Shown here piece after piece: positions 52,870 through 62,744 of a stretch of DNA of 64,000 bases; the stretch's first letter is position 1; each line of letters begins with the position of its first letter. Source of the stretch: Flavonifractor sp. An82 (lineage in GTDB: Bacteria; Bacillota; Clostridia; Oscillospirales; Oscillospiraceae); assembly GCF_002159265.1 (NCBI RefSeq), contig NZ_NFHG01000005.1, positions 1 to 64,000 of the forward strand, given 5' to 3'. The position numbers and the translations under genes were made by a program. The notes under the pieces were generated by a model that was not told the DNA's origin, ran no database searches, and saw nothing but the letters and a program-made list of their open reading frames with translations.

Positions 52870-53658
52870 ATGCAGCCGAATTCCACCATCCTTCTCACCG
52901 CACCGCCCGCCCACAGCCGGGCGGCCCTGCGGTTTGGCCTGCCGGTGGCCCACGCCGCCTACCGGGTAGGCGGCGGGCCCCATCTCTTCCGGGCCAATAT
53001 GCCCATATCCGTCCGTGGGGGCCTGATGGCCCTGGACTGCGTCGGCTTCGATGGCCGGGGCGAGGCCGGTCCCTTCTGTCAGGAGGTAATCCGGGAGTGC
53101 TCCGCCCGGGGCTATGACGGCATTTTATGCGACTTCGAGGGCCGCCCCCTCCCCCTGCTGGCGGAGATCGTTCAGACCCTGTCCGGCCTCACCCGGAAGC
53201 GGGGCTGGCCCCTCTATGTGCCCGAGGCCTACGGCAGCTGTGCCCAGCATACCCAGGTGCTCATCTCCTCCGCCCTCTCCGGCGGCTCCCTGGTCCAGCG
53301 GCTGCGGGAGGCCGCCGCGGCCTACGGGCCGGAGCGGGTGACGCTGGCGGTGGAGCGGGTGGCGGAGGACTTCTATCTCCCCTCCCCCACCGGACAGGGA
53401 CAGCCCCTGTCCCGGGAGGAGCTGGCCCAGATGCTGGAAGAGCGCAGCCCCTCTGTCTTTTTCTCCAGTGAGCTGTGCGCCCACTACTTTACTTACATGT
53501 CCCGGGAGAATGGCGCTCACTTCGTGCTCTTTGACGACGCAGGCTCCATCCGCAAGAAGCTGCGGGTGGCCCGGGATCTGGGCATCCGCCAGGCGGTGTT
53601 GTCCTACCCCCAGGTGGAGGATCTGTTGGAGGATATTCTGTCCGGACAGCGGCCATAA
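52870..53658 (+). CDS. GH18-like TIM-barrel protein
   Basis: 262 aa from ATG at 52870, with AAGGGGG upstream. The segment SARGYDGILCDFEGRP resembles the DxxDxDxE strand of GH18-type glycosidases or pseudo-enzymes, with Asp and Glu kept; the rest is a small barrel without a signal peptide. Possibly acts on a cell wall or spore glycan, or is an inactive binding barrel. Divergent from yqeG, convergent with rpsU. Confidence 0.65.
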   Translation: MQPNSTILLTAPPAHSRAALRFGLPVAHAAYRVGGGPHLFRANMPISVRGGLMALDCVGFDGRGEAGPFCQEVIRECSARGYDGILCDFEGRPLPLLAEIVQTLSGLTRKRGWPLYVPEAYGSCAQHTQVLISSALSGGSLVQRLREAAAAYGPERVTLAVERVAEDFYLPSPTGQGQPLSREELAQMLEERSPSVFFSSELCAHYFTYMSRENGAHFVLFDDAGSIRKKLRVARDLGIRQAVLSYPQVEDLLEDILSGQRP

Positions 53659-53667
53659 AAAACGCAA

Positions 53668-53698
53668 CAGGACCCCGCGCCAACGGCGCGGGGTCCTG
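53668..53698. terminator. Bidirectional terminator between GH18-like gene and rpsU
   Basis: CAGGACCCCGCGCC (53668-53681) pairs perfectly with GGCGCGGGGTCCTG (53685-53698), loop AAC. Confidence 0.8.
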
Positions 53699-53710
53699 TG
53701 ATTCGTCGTA

Positions 53711-53893
53711 TTAGTAATACTTCTTGCGATTCTTGCGGGCGGCCTCAGACTTCTTGCGGCGCTTAACGCTCGGGCTCTCGTAGTGCTCACGCTTGCGAAC
53801 CTCGGCCAGAACGCCAGACTTGGCACAGCTGCGCTTGAAACGCTTCAGCGCATTCTCCAAGGACTCGCCGTCCTTCACATGGACTTCCGACAT
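53711..53893 (-). CDS. rpsU: Ribosomal protein bS21
   Basis: 60 aa from ATG at 53893: [20 protein letters not shown] start, very basic C-terminus [19 protein letters not shown]. Small-subunit protein helping initiation. A longer in-frame start at 53986 is not credible. Preceded by GGAGG-like purine run. Confidence 0.95.
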   Translation of the reverse strand: MSEVHVKDGESLENALKRFKRSCAKSGVLAEVRKREHYESPSVKRRKKSEAARKNRKKYY

Positions 53894-54050
53894 TGACTTC
53901 CCCTCCCTCCGAAGCGGCGGGGTTCCACCGCCAAAAGGGCCACACATAGATATGGCTTTAACAGAATCATTGTATGCTATCCGCAAGCAAATGTCAAGAG
54001 CAGATTTTTCTTTCTTTTTTCTACCCTCTCAAAACCCTGTGGAAACGCGC

Positions 54051-56471
54051 TTACTTGGCGATCAGGTTGACCAGCTTGTTGGGCACCAGAATGGTCTTGA
54101 CCAGGTTCTTGCCCTCGGTGAACTTCTGCACCTTGGGGTCGGCCAGAGCGGCGGCCACCACGGTGGCCTCATCGCTGTCCATGGGCACGGTGACGGTAGC
54201 CCGCAGCTTGCCGCACACCTGAACGGCCATCTGCACCTCAGCGGCCACGGTCTTGCTCTCGTCGTAGGCGGGCCAGGCCTGCTGGCAGGCCATGCCGTCG
54301 GCATTGAAGCCCAGCATCTCCCACAGCTCCTCGCACATGTGAGGCGCGAAGGGGGAGAGCATCAGCAGCAGGGTCTTGTAGTCACCCTTGGAGCAGCCGT
54401 TCTGGTAGAAGTCGTTGACCAGAGCCATCAGGGCGGCAATGGCGGTATTGAACTTCATGGCCTCGATGTCGTCGGCCACCTTCTTGATGGCCTTGTGGAT
54501 GGCGCTCTCGTTGGCGGGGGTGTACTCCATGGAATCGGTCAGATTCTCGGACAGATTCCACACACGGTCCAGGAAGCGCTTGCAGCCCTTGACGGCGTTA
54601 TCGCTCCAGGAGGCGGCCTTCTCAAAGTCACCGATGAACATGATATAGGTGCGCATAGTGTCGGCGCCGTACTGGGCCACCACGTCGTTGGGGTTGACCA
54701 CGTTGCCCCGGCTCTTGGACATCTTCTCGCCGCCCTCGCCCAGGATCATGCCATGGGAGGTGCGCTTCTGGTAGGGCTCCTTGGTGGGCACCACGCCGAT
54801 GTCATAGAGGAACTTGTGCCAGAACCGGCTGTACAGCAGGTGCAGGGTGGTGTGCTCCATGCCGCCGTTGTACCAGTCCACGGGGCTCCAGTACTCCAGA
54901 GCCTCCTTGGAGGCCAGGGCCTTATCATTGTGGGGGTCCATATAGCGCAGGAAGTACCAGGAGGAGCCGGCCCACTGGGGCATGGTGTCGGTCTCACGCT
55001 TGGCAGGGCCGCCGCAGTGGGGGCAGGTGGTGTTGACCCAGTCGGTCATCTTGGAGATGGGGGACTCGCCGTCGTCGGTGGGCTCATAGGAGTCCACATC
55101 GGGGAGCAGCAGGGGCAGCTGGTCCTCGCTGAGGGGCTGCCAGCCGCACTTCTCGCAGTAAACCATGGGGATGGGCTCGCCCCAGTAGCGCTGACGGGAG
55201 AACACCCAGTCACGGAGCTTATAGTTGACCTTGGCCTCGCCGATGCCCTTCTCCTCCAGCCACTTGGTGATGACGGGGATGGCGTCCTTCACGGTCAGGC
55301 CATTGAGGAAGTCGGAGTTGACCAGGATACCGGTCTCGTCCTTGGCGGTAAAGGCGGCCTTCTGCACGTCCTCGCCGCCGGAGACCACCTCGATGATCTC
55401 GCAGCCGAACTTCTTGGCAAACTCCCAGTCGCGGTCGTCGTGGGCGGGCACGGCCATGATGGCGCCGGTGCCGTAGGTGGCCAGCACATAGTCGGAGATG
55501 AAGATGGGGATCTCCTTGCCGTTGACGGGATTGATGCCCTTCACGCCGTCCAGGCACACGCCGGTCTTCTCCTTGTTGAGCTCAGTGCGCTCCAGGTCGG
55601 ACTTGGAAGCGGCGGCAGTCTGATAGGCCTTGACCTCATCGGCATTGGCCAGCTTGCCGCTCTCCAGCCAGCTCCGCACCAGGGCGTGCTCGGGAGAGAG
55701 CACCATATAGGTAGCGCCGAACAGGGTGTCGGGCCGGGTGGTGAACACCACGATATCCTCGCCGGTGGTGGCCTTGAAGGTGACCTCGGCGCCGGTGGAG
55801 CGGCCGATCCAGTTCTTCTGCTGGGTCTTGACCCGCTCGATGAAGTCCAGGTCATCCAGGTCGTCGATGAGCCGCTGGGCGTACTCGGTGATCTTGAGCA
55901 TCCACTGGCTCTTCTCCTTGCGGACCACGGGGGCGCCGCAGCGCTCGCATACGCCGTCCACAACCTCCTCGTTGGCCAGCACGCACTTACAGGAGGTGCA
56001 CCAGTTCACAGGCATGGTGGTCTTGTAGGCCAGGCCGTGCTTATACAGCTGGAGGAAGATCCACTGGGTCCACTTGTAGTAGGCGGGATCGGTGGTGTTG
56101 ATGACCCGGTCCCAATCAAAGGAGTAGCCCAGCATATGGAGCTGCTTGGTGAAGTTCTCAATGTTGTCGTGGGTCACCTTGGCGGGGTGGATGTGATTCT
56201 TGATGGCGTAGTTCTCGGTGGGCAGGCCGAAGGCATCGTAGCCCATGGGGAACAGCACATTGTAGCCGTCCATCCGCTTCTTGCGGGCCACCACGTCCAT
56301 GGCGGTATAAGGGCGGGTGTGACCCACGTGCAGGCCCTGTCCGGAGGGATAGGGGAACTCCACCAGGCCGTAGAACTTGGGTTTATCACTGTGGTTCTCA
56401 CAGTGGAAGGTCTTTTCCTCTGCCCATTTTTTCTGCCACTTAGGCTCGATGGCAGCAAAATCGTACTTCAT
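54051..56471 (-). CDS. leuS: Leucyl-tRNA synthetase
   Basis: 806 aa from ATG at 56471. Class I signature [12 protein letters not shown] (HIGH-like), KMSKSRGN (KMSKS), four Cys pairs for zinc (CTSCKC ... CERCG; CEKCG), and an editing domain between. Length fits the bacterial family. Charges tRNA-Leu. The 5' leader is only ~50 bases, so no T-box is present. Confidence 0.96.
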   Translation of the reverse strand: MKYDFAAIEPKWQKKWAEEKTFHCENHSDKPKFYGLVEFPYPSGQGLHVGHTRPYTAMDVVARKKRMDGYNVLFPMGYDAFGLPTENYAIKNHIHPAKVTHDNIENFTKQLHMLGYSFDWDRVINTTDPAYYKWTQWIFLQLYKHGLAYKTTMPVNWCTSCKCVLANEEVVDGVCERCGAPVVRKEKSQWMLKITEYAQRLIDDLDDLDFIERVKTQQKNWIGRSTGAEVTFKATTGEDIVVFTTRPDTLFGATYMVLSPEHALVRSWLESGKLANADEVKAYQTAAASKSDLERTELNKEKTGVCLDGVKGINPVNGKEIPIFISDYVLATYGTGAIMAVPAHDDRDWEFAKKFGCEIIEVVSGGEDVQKAAFTAKDETGILVNSDFLNGLTVKDAIPVITKWLEEKGIGEAKVNYKLRDWVFSRQRYWGEPIPMVYCEKCGWQPLSEDQLPLLLPDVDSYEPTDDGESPISKMTDWVNTTCPHCGGPAKRETDTMPQWAGSSWYFLRYMDPHNDKALASKEALEYWSPVDWYNGGMEHTTLHLLYSRFWHKFLYDIGVVPTKEPYQKRTSHGMILGEGGEKMSKSRGNVVNPNDVVAQYGADTMRTYIMFIGDFEKAASWSDNAVKGCKRFLDRVWNLSENLTDSMEYTPANESAIHKAIKKVADDIEAMKFNTAIAALMALVNDFYQNGCSKGDYKTLLLMLSPFAPHMCEELWEMLGFNADGMACQQAWPAYDESKTVAAEVQMAVQVCGKLRATVTVPMDSDEATVVAAALADPKVQKFTEGKNLVKTILVPNKLVNLIAK

Positions 56472-56529
56472 TGACTGCACTTCCTTGTATCTTGTCCTGG
56501 CGGCGTCTGCCGCCTCCATAATCCAGAAT

Positions 56530-56558
56530 ATTATACTAGAAATGCAGCATCAATGCAA
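56530..56558 (-). promoter_or_regulatory. leuS promoter
   Basis: Minus-strand TTGCAT (56558-56553), 17-base spacer, TATAAT (56535-56530); leader about 55 bases. Confidence 0.65.
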
Positions 56559-56566
56559 GAAAAACC

Positions 56567-56601
56567 ATCAGGCCCCGCCGCAAAATGCGGCGAGGCCTGA
56601 T
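56567..56601 (-). terminator. Terminator of the sigma/DUF4179 operon
   Basis: ATCAGGCC-C-CGCCGC (56567-56581), loop AAAAT, GCGGCG-A-GGCCTGAT (56587-56601). Almost the same hairpin recurs at 58080-58110. Confidence 0.75.
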
Positions 56602-56606
56602 GAAAT

Positions 56607-57545
56607 TTAAGGCTGCTCCACCAGCCAATAGCCCCGACCGGCGTTCTCCCCCTCCAAAGGGACGTACCACTGGCCCAGGGCCAGGCCGGTCACCTCCTCT
56701 GGCTCCACCGGCTCATCATATTCCCAGCAGGTCAGCCGGGCAGTCAGCTGTGGATCTCCCACGCTGCCCCCGCCCCCATGGGTCAGGGGCAGGCGTCTGC
56801 CGTCTTTGCAAAAAACGGTTAGTGGGAATGCGTCGACGGTATTCCCGCCGTCGGTTTGGATGGTCACACCCAGGGCGGACAGCTCCGCCTGGAGCAATGG
56901 GGTACCGGAAACCTCCCCATTCAGCGGAATCCTTCTGACCGGCAGCTCTTCCGTCGTAAACGCGATCTTCCAGTCATAGATGATCTCCAACTCTCCCAAC
57001 GGCGGCAGGACGACAGCGGATAGTTCCAACCGGTCCCCAATGGGTGTTGAAAATCCCCACGCTGTAAACTCCAGGAGCGCAGTCTCACTCTCTTCCTCAT
57101 ACCCCACCCACTCCGCTCTGCTGGTTATGGAGCCAGTGTCCTTGCCCCCTTCAAGCGGAATGAGTATCCCGCTCATACGCAGCGTATCGCAGACCAGTTC
57201 CCCATCCAAATTGCGCAGTTCGGCATAAACCTTGAGGATGGAGCCGCTGTTCAGCGCAGACACCACCCGAAGCTCCATCCCGTTGGATACATCCGCCCCC
57301 TCCACCGGCCGGGCATATTCCGTATATCCTCCCATAGCGCTTTCCAGCATCTGCCGCAGGGTGGGCGACAGAGCAAAGGCCGATACCATCAGTACGCCGC
57401 ACACCGCCGCCGCTGCCAGCACGGTACGCCAGATCCGCCGGGGCCTCCGGACCGGCTGGACTGCCATGGCCTCTGTCAGCCGGACCTGAAAGTCCTTATC
57501 CGGCTCCACCCGGTCCATCCAGGTCTGATAATCCTGCTTCAGCAT
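56607..57545 (-). CDS. DUF4179-type membrane anti-sigma-like protein
   Basis: 312 aa. A ~35-residue cytoplasmic start, one membrane helix (TVLAAAAVCGVLMVSAFAL), then an extracellular beta-rich domain as in DUF4179 proteins. It overlaps the ECF sigma gene by 7 bases, the usual arrangement for an anti-sigma partner. The extracellular signal is unknown. Confidence 0.8.
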   Translation of the reverse strand: MLKQDYQTWMDRVEPDKDFQVRLTEAMAVQPVRRPRRIWRTVLAAAAVCGVLMVSAFALSPTLRQMLESAMGGYTEYARPVEGADVSNGMELRVVSALNSGSILKVYAELRNLDGELVCDTLRMSGILIPLEGGKDTGSITSRAEWVGYEEESETALLEFTAWGFSTPIGDRLELSAVVLPPLGELEIIYDWKIAFTTEELPVRRIPLNGEVSGTPLLQAELSALGVTIQTDGGNTVDAFPLTVFCKDGRRLPLTHGGGGSVGDPQLTARLTCWEYDEPVEPEEVTGLALGQWYVPLEGENAGRGYWLVEQP

Positions 57546-58021
57546 GGCGTTTCTCCCTCCTCCAAATCCTCCCGCAGCATGGCCCGCGCCCGGCTCAGGC
57601 GGGTGCGGATGGTCCCCTCCCGCTTGCCCAGCACCTTGGCAATCTCCGCGGTACTCAGCTCCTCGTAATAATAGAGATGAACTACCACCCGGTAATCCTC
57701 AGGCAGCGCCAGGACGGCAGACTCCATCCCCTGCTCCTCCGGCAACTCCGGCGCGGCCATCTGCCCCGCCTCCTCCAATGGCACCGCACGCCTGCGCCAG
57801 GGGGAACGGTGCAGATCCCCCGCGCAGTTGGCGGCCACCCGCAGCAGCCAGGCTTTGCAGTGCTCCCCGTCCCGAAAGGCGGGGACTGACCGCACCAGCC
57901 GCAGAAAGGTCTCCTGGGTGATGTCCTCCGCGTCCTCCCGGTTCCCGGTCCTGGCGTAGGCCAGCCGGTACACCGCCGTGCTGTACTGTTCCACCAGCCG
58001 GGCCGCCTCCTCCCGCTCCAT
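57539..58021 (-). CDS. ECF-type RNA polymerase sigma factor
   Basis: 160 aa from ATG at 58021 (AAAGGAG upstream). Region 2 (YRLAYARTGNREDAEDITQE) and region 4 (LPEDYRVVVHLYYYEELSTAEIAKVLGKREGTIRTRLSRAR) are clear. Controlled by the overlapping DUF4179 protein. Target promoters unknown. Confidence 0.9.
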   Translation of the reverse strand: MEREEAARLVEQYSTAVYRLAYARTGNREDAEDITQETFLRLVRSVPAFRDGEHCKAWLLRVAANCAGDLHRSPWRRRAVPLEEAGQMAAPELPEEQGMESAVLALPEDYRVVVHLYYYEELSTAEIAKVLGKREGTIRTRLSRARAMLREDLEEGETPC

Positions 58022-58079
58022 AGCCCACGCTCCTTTCGCCCTTTCTGTATGATACACGGTTTTCTCCGGCAAAATGTTA

Positions 58080-58110
58080 CAGGCCCCGCCGCAAAATGCG
58101 GCGGGGCCTG
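58080..58110 (-). terminator. Terminator after the cytosine-deaminase-like gene
   Basis: CAGGCCCCGCCGC (58080-58092), loop AAAAT, GCGGCGGGGCCTG (58098-58110), a near copy of the hairpin at 56567. Confidence 0.75.
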
Positions 58111-58151
58111 ATATTTTGTGAAGAAGCCGATATACTGCAGCATCCTTTCTT

Positions 58152-59393
58152 TTAAAGGAACAGGGCCTGCTCCACCTTGTTCCAGGCAATGACCTCCCCG
58201 TTCCGGATGACCCACCGTCTGGGGGGCGCCAGGCGGATGGCCTCTGCGGCGCTGGATACAGACAGGATCACCAGGTCGGCCCGGCAGCCGGGCTCCACCC
58301 CGTAACCGGGCAGCTTCAGGATCTGATTTGCCCCGGTGGTGATCATATCAAGGACCCGCTCGATCTCCCCCGGCAGGCTCATCTGGGCGGCGTGGGCCAA
58401 CAGGTTGGCCACCTGCAGCATATCCGCGCTGCCGTAGGGGTAGAAGGTATCCTTGATGCAGTCCTGTCCAAAGCTGACGTTGACCCCGGCCTCCAGCAGC
58501 TGCTTGACCCGGGTAATGCCCCGCCGGATGGGCTGCCGGTCCTCCCGTCCCTGCAGCATCAGATTTGTGGCGGGATTGGTGATGACCTGGATTCCCGCCT
58601 CCTTCACCTTATCAATGACATAGCTGGCATAGTGGTCGTCATAGGCCGCCAGTGCGCAGGTGTGACCCGCCGTCACCCGCCCGGGGGCAAAGTTCCGGGC
58701 CATGGCTTCGTCCGCCACCATTTCCAGGGTGCGGTAGAAGGGGTCGTCGGTCTCATCGATGTGCATGTCAATCTCGGCGTTGAACTGCTCCGCCAGATCA
58801 AAGCAGTATTTGACGTGGGCCAGGCTGTCCGCCGGGCTGGCCTCATTGGCGGGCATTCCGCCCACCACGTCGGCTCCCCGTTCCATGGCCTGCCGCATCA
58901 ACTCCGCACAACCCGGGTCCTTTTGAATCCCCTCCTGAGGGAAAGCCACGATTTGCAGATCAATGGCGCTGCGATACCGCTCCCGCAGCTCCAGCACGCC
59001 CTCCAGCGGAGTCAGGCCGCCGATGGTGTCCACATCCACATGACTGCGCATCCCCAGCGTGCCGTTTGCCACCGCCCGGCGGACCACATCTTCTCCCCGG
59101 GCCACGATATCCTCCACGGTATAGCTGCGCTTCTTCTCCCACAGAAGGGCAATGGCCTCCTTCAGCGTTCCGCTCCTGTTGGGGCCGGTCACATCGCTGA
59201 CATTGACCTTGTCCAGGTGGATATGGGGGTCCAGAAAGGCCGGAACCACCAGTCCACCCTCCGCGTCCAGCACCTGGTCACAGGGCTGTGTCAGTTGGTC
59301 CGCGATCTGAGTGATCCGTCCTTGCTCCACCAGAATATCCGCCTGGGCCTCCCGCCCCCGCAGTCTGGCATTTCGGATGTGCAGTCGTTTCAT
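58152..59393 (-). CDS. Cytosine-deaminase-like amidohydrolase
   Basis: 413 aa. Amidohydrolase fold with HIHLDKVN (HxH), MHIDETDDP, TAGHTCALAAYDDHY and SFGQDCIKD metal/active residues as in CodA. Deaminates cytosine or a related base such as isocytosine or N-substituted triazine; the exact substrate cannot be told. Stands alone, no permease next to it. Confidence 0.85.
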   Translation of the reverse strand: MKRLHIRNARLRGREAQADILVEQGRITQIADQLTQPCDQVLDAEGGLVVPAFLDPHIHLDKVNVSDVTGPNRSGTLKEAIALLWEKKRSYTVEDIVARGEDVVRRAVANGTLGMRSHVDVDTIGGLTPLEGVLELRERYRSAIDLQIVAFPQEGIQKDPGCAELMRQAMERGADVVGGMPANEASPADSLAHVKYCFDLAEQFNAEIDMHIDETDDPFYRTLEMVADEAMARNFAPGRVTAGHTCALAAYDDHYASYVIDKVKEAGIQVITNPATNLMLQGREDRQPIRRGITRVKQLLEAGVNVSFGQDCIKDTFYPYGSADMLQVANLLAHAAQMSLPGEIERVLDMITTGANQILKLPGYGVEPGCRADLVILSVSSAAEAIRLAPPRRWVIRNGEVIAWNKVEQALFL

Positions 59394-59542
59394 GGGGTAT
59401 AAACCTCCTTTTGACCTGACGCGTTTAAGTTTCCTCCTTTTTTGATTATATCAACCCGGTTTTGGTCCGTCAATTCTGTTTCCGCATCCGTTCACACTTT
59501 TCCTCTGCCGCTTCATCTATATTGATAAACGATAAAAATACA

Positions 59543-59571
59543 TTGACAAACAATGCTGCCCATGGTACAGT
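59543..59571 (+). promoter_or_regulatory. Promoter of the DUF2975-YozG operon
   Basis: TTGACA (59543-59548), 17-base spacer, TACAGT (59566-59571), 21 bases before the start codon. Confidence 0.65.
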
Positions 59572-59592
59572 GATGCCAAAGGAGGGATCGCT

Positions 59593-60150
59593 ATGGAGCG
59601 AACCGGCGTTCAGAAGCTGGCCCACATACTGAAAATACTGGTGACCATCACCTTTGTGTGCAATCTCATTGCGCTGATCATGGTGCCGGGACTGGTACAC
59701 ATCAGCCTGCAGCAGGGTCTTGCGGCGTGGTGGGATTATGATATCGACGACACGCTGCACATGCTGCTCATCGGGGGTTGGTCCCTGTTGGGCTTCAACG
59801 GTCCTTACGCGGATGTTTTGTCCGGTTTCCTGCTCTTCTGCGGCGGATGTATGGCGGTCATCCTGTGGCAGGGCCGACGGGTGCTGAATACCATTCTCAA
59901 AGCCACCCCCTTCTGCATGGAGAACCGCCTCAACCTGTTCCGCGCCGGGGTCTGCTGCTTTCTCATCTCGGCCGCCGCTCTGATCCGGGTGATCTGGCGG
60001 CTGTGCTATGACCAGTCCATGGCTCCCCTGTTCAGCTACAACGCTCTCTTTGTCCCCCTGTTCTTCCTAGGCGGGCTGCTCTGTCTGGTCATGTCCGCCC
60101 TCTTCCGCCAGGCAGCGGAAATGAAGGCGGAAAACGACCTGACCATTTGA
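59593..60150 (+). CDS. DUF2975 membrane protein
   Basis: 185 aa with four membrane helices (ILVTITFVCNLIALIMVPGL first) and a conserved-looking TPFCMENRLNLFRAG loop. Pairs with the YozG-type regulator encoded 12 bases on, an arrangement found widely in Firmicutes; probably the membrane partner that controls the regulator. Good AAAGGAGG site. Confidence 0.85.
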   Translation: MERTGVQKLAHILKILVTITFVCNLIALIMVPGLVHISLQQGLAAWWDYDIDDTLHMLLIGGWSLLGFNGPYADVLSGFLLFCGGCMAVILWQGRRVLNTILKATPFCMENRLNLFRAGVCCFLISAAALIRVIWRLCYDQSMAPLFSYNALFVPLFFLGGLLCLVMSALFRQAAEMKAENDLTI

Positions 60151-60162
60151 GGAGGTGTTCCC

Positions 60163-60375
60163 ATGCCCATCGTTGTAAACCTGGATGTGATGATGGCCAA
60201 GCGGAAAATGAGCCTCAACGAGCTGTCCGCCAAGGTGGACGTCACCCTGGCCAATCTGTCCATTCTGAAAAACAATCACGCCCGGGCGGTGCGCTTCACC
60301 ACCCTGGAGGCCATCTGCAAGGCCCTGGACTGCCAGCCCGGGGACATCCTGGAATATGTACCGGAGGAGGAGTGA
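60163..60375 (+). CDS. YozG-type XRE regulator
   Basis: 70 aa: NLDVMMAKRKMSLNELSAKV, recognition region VTLANLSILKNNHAR, and FTTLEAICKALDCQPGDILEY. Single HTH domain, paired with DUF2975. Start ATG with GGAGG upstream. Confidence 0.88.
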   Translation: MPIVVNLDVMMAKRKMSLNELSAKVDVTLANLSILKNNHARAVRFTTLEAICKALDCQPGDILEYVPEEE

Positions 60376-60378
60376 GCC

Positions 60379-60684
60379 ATGGCGGTATTGGTCGCTATGA
60401 TCCTGTTGGGCGCTCTTGGCCTGGGGATGCTGTCCTGGGGGCTGGGGGTGGCCGCACTGGTCAGCAGGAAGGAGCCGCTCAGCGTGTGCAGCCTGATCTG
60501 CTGCGCGCTGGCTCTGCTGCTGGCCTGCACCTACTTTTACGGCGGGGTACAGTGTGAGGACTGGTCCACTCTGATGGACACCGCCGGCGCCATGCTGCTC
60601 TCCGCCACAGTGCTGACGGCGGTAAGCCTGCTGCTCAACGGCGGCGCTCTGGTGCGCCGGTACCTGGGAGGAAAATCGGGATGA
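60379..60684 (+). CDS. Small membrane protein
   Basis: 101 aa with three hydrophobic segments (VAMILLGALGLGMLSWGLGV; VCSLICCALALLLACTYFYG; LLSATVLTAVSLLLNGG). No family recognised. ATG immediately after the YozG gene's stop region and overlapping the next gene by 4 bases; co-transcribed. Confidence 0.7.
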   Translation: MAVLVAMILLGALGLGMLSWGLGVAALVSRKEPLSVCSLICCALALLLACTYFYGGVQCEDWSTLMDTAGAMLLSATVLTAVSLLLNGGALVRRYLGGKSG

Positions 60685-61142
60685 TTCATTTTATCTCCAT
60701 GCTGCTGGCGCTGCTTCTTCTGGCATCCTGCAACGGCAGAAGTGACTCACCTGGCTATGCCGCCCGTCAGCTTGACCTGGATTTGCCCGCGTACCAGAGT
60801 TTTTCCGTTGCCGACAGCCACGGCGGCTTTCACGGGGACGGCCTGCTCCACATGGAGCTGGTCTTTTCTCCGGAGGATGGAGCCACGGTAGCCGAAAGCG
60901 TCTCCTCCCACCCCAGCGGCCGCTGGAACCCCTTCCCCATGGATGAGGAGATGGAGCAGTTCCTTTGGGGCGGCGGGGCCGGGATGGCAGGGTGGCCGGT
61001 GCCGGAGGAGGGCTGGTGGTACCTGATGGACCGTCAGACCGACGGTGAGGGCAGCATGTTCCACCGTTACTCCCAGAACTACACCTTCGCCTGCTACGAC
61101 AGCCAGACGAATACCCTCCGTTACTTGGAATTGGATACCTAA
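60681..61142 (+). CDS. Hypothetical lipoprotein
   Basis: 153 aa with lipobox LLLLASC and a secreted beta-rich body rich in Trp, Gly and His. Contains SSHPSGRWNPFPMDEEMEQF. No family recognised. Last gene of the DUF2975 operon, closed by a terminator. Confidence 0.7.
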   Translation: MIHFISMLLALLLLASCNGRSDSPGYAARQLDLDLPAYQSFSVADSHGGFHGDGLLHMELVFSPEDGATVAESVSSHPSGRWNPFPMDEEMEQFLWGGGAGMAGWPVPEEGWWYLMDRQTDGEGSMFHRYSQNYTFACYDSQTNTLRYLELDT

Positions 61143-61148
61143 GAAAAA

Positions 61149-61178
61149 ACAGGGCGCCTGCAAAAGCAGGCGCCCTGT
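61149..61178. terminator. Bidirectional terminator
   Basis: ACAGGGCGCCTGC (61149-61161), loop AAAA, GCAGGCGCCCTGT (61166-61178), between converging genes. Confidence 0.8.
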
Positions 61179-61186
61179 ATCTCTGA

Positions 61187-62722
61187 TTAAGCCTTTTTCT
61201 TCTGTTCCTGCCGGACCAGCTTGACGCAGGCGGCAATGACGCCGAAGAGGAACCAGTAGGTGAACATATTCCGGGGGTAGAACCAGGTGTACTCGGCCAC
61301 ACTGACCACCAGGATACCACAGAAGGCGCCCAGTCCGGCGGCCAGCATCCGCTTGGTACGCTTGTCCAGGGCGGCCCGGAAGGCCTTGACACCGCACTTC
61401 AGCTGATAGAGCAGCAGCGCCAGGAAGGAGATAATGCCCCAGATACCAGCTTCCGCCCACATCTGCAGGTAATTGTTGTGGGTATGGATGGGATAGGTGC
61501 CGTCAAAGTTTGTGGGATAGGTCTGGAACACCTGCTTCATCACGTCGGTGCCCAAGCCCACGCCCTTGACCCAGTGGTCCCGCATCAGGTTCTCCGTGGT
61601 GGAGTAAATCTCAAAGCGGTACTGGGTGGAGCTATCCTGGGTGTTGGTGATGGTGAGGATCCGGTTGTAGATGGTCTCCGGCAGGAAGGGGATAGCCACC
61701 ACCCCGGCCAGGATAAACAGGGGTACCCACCGCCAGTCCATGAGGGCCAGGAAGACCAGCACTGCCAGCGTCAGACCGATCCAGCAGGAACGGCCGTAGG
61801 TCAGGCCGATGGCCACCACGCCCACGCACAGGGCCAACAAGGAGAGGATCTTGCCCCGCCAGCGGGAGTTGAGGAAGAGGGCCATGTCCAGCGGCAGCAG
61901 CATGACCAGCTGCTCGGCAAAGTTATTGGGATTGTCAAAGAAGGAATAGACCCGGCCGGGCATACCGGCGTTGACGGTCATATCCTGCTGGGAGGCCACC
62001 ACCTCCACGCCCACATATCCCTGGTAGCAGCCATAGAGGGCGGCAACGGAGAGGCCCAGTACCGCCAGAGCCACCATCAGCTGGAGCTGCTCATACTTGC
62101 GCACGGTGCTCACCACCAGCAGTACCAGCAGGAAGGCGGTCAGGTGGAAGGCAAAGAAGCGCATGGACAGACGGGTGGAAATGGACCCAACCAGGGCAAT
62201 GCAGATGAAGGCCATGTAGAGGGTCATATAGGGGCCCAGGGTGTCCAACTCCAGCCGGTCACGGGCCCGGGAGGCGCTGCCGATGATGAACAGGCCGGTA
62301 ACGGCCATCACGCCCAGCAGGCCATAAGTGTTGTTCCACATCTCATGGGGAGCTACCAGCATGACCAGCATGAACAGGCCCAGGAAGAAGAACCCCGCCC
62401 CGCCCACGGCGCCCAGAAAGCGACAGAACAGGCTGCCGTCCCACACCGGGCGGCCGATCTTGTAGATCCATTTACAGATGGCGCAGGGGATATTGATAAT
62501 GCCGGTAAACAGCTGACAGGACAGGCTATTGGGCCAGGCCTTGGGCACCGTGCCCTCCCGCCACACAAAGCGGAAGATGGCGCTGCCCCGGAGCTGTCTG
62601 GTAAACCACCGTTCCAGGCCGGCACACACCCGGCCGGGCAGGCTGCCTCCCCAGGCATGCCGGACTCCCAACCAGAAGGCCAGGAAGAACCGGACAAAAA
62701 GACTGTTTGTTGCGATAGACAT
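61187..62722 (-). CDS. O-antigen ligase family membrane protein
   Basis: 511 aa, about ten membrane helices, with the Wzy/WaaL-type periplasmic loop near GLGTDVMKQVFQTYP and HNNYLQMWAEAGIWG, where the His is the usual conserved residue. Likely ligase or polymerase of a cell-surface polysaccharide or glycan. Directly downstream of the GT4 gene. Confidence 0.82.
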   Translation of the reverse strand: MSIATNSLFVRFFLAFWLGVRHAWGGSLPGRVCAGLERWFTRQLRGSAIFRFVWREGTVPKAWPNSLSCQLFTGIINIPCAICKWIYKIGRPVWDGSLFCRFLGAVGGAGFFFLGLFMLVMLVAPHEMWNNTYGLLGVMAVTGLFIIGSASRARDRLELDTLGPYMTLYMAFICIALVGSISTRLSMRFFAFHLTAFLLVLLVVSTVRKYEQLQLMVALAVLGLSVAALYGCYQGYVGVEVVASQQDMTVNAGMPGRVYSFFDNPNNFAEQLVMLLPLDMALFLNSRWRGKILSLLALCVGVVAIGLTYGRSCWIGLTLAVLVFLALMDWRWVPLFILAGVVAIPFLPETIYNRILTITNTQDSSTQYRFEIYSTTENLMRDHWVKGVGLGTDVMKQVFQTYPTNFDGTYPIHTHNNYLQMWAEAGIWGIISFLALLLYQLKCGVKAFRAALDKRTKRMLAAGLGAFCGILVVSVAEYTWFYPRNMFTYWFLFGVIAACVKLVRQEQKKKA

Positions 62723-62744
62723 ATGGCTTTTTTACTCCTTGGAA

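Noticed and set aside
53793-56474. 893-codon plus-strand frame opposite leuS
   Set aside because: Antisense shadow of a certain leuS gene.
56472-56566. T-box leader for leuS
   Set aside because: The leader after the predicted promoter is only about 55 bases and lacks specifier or antiterminator elements.
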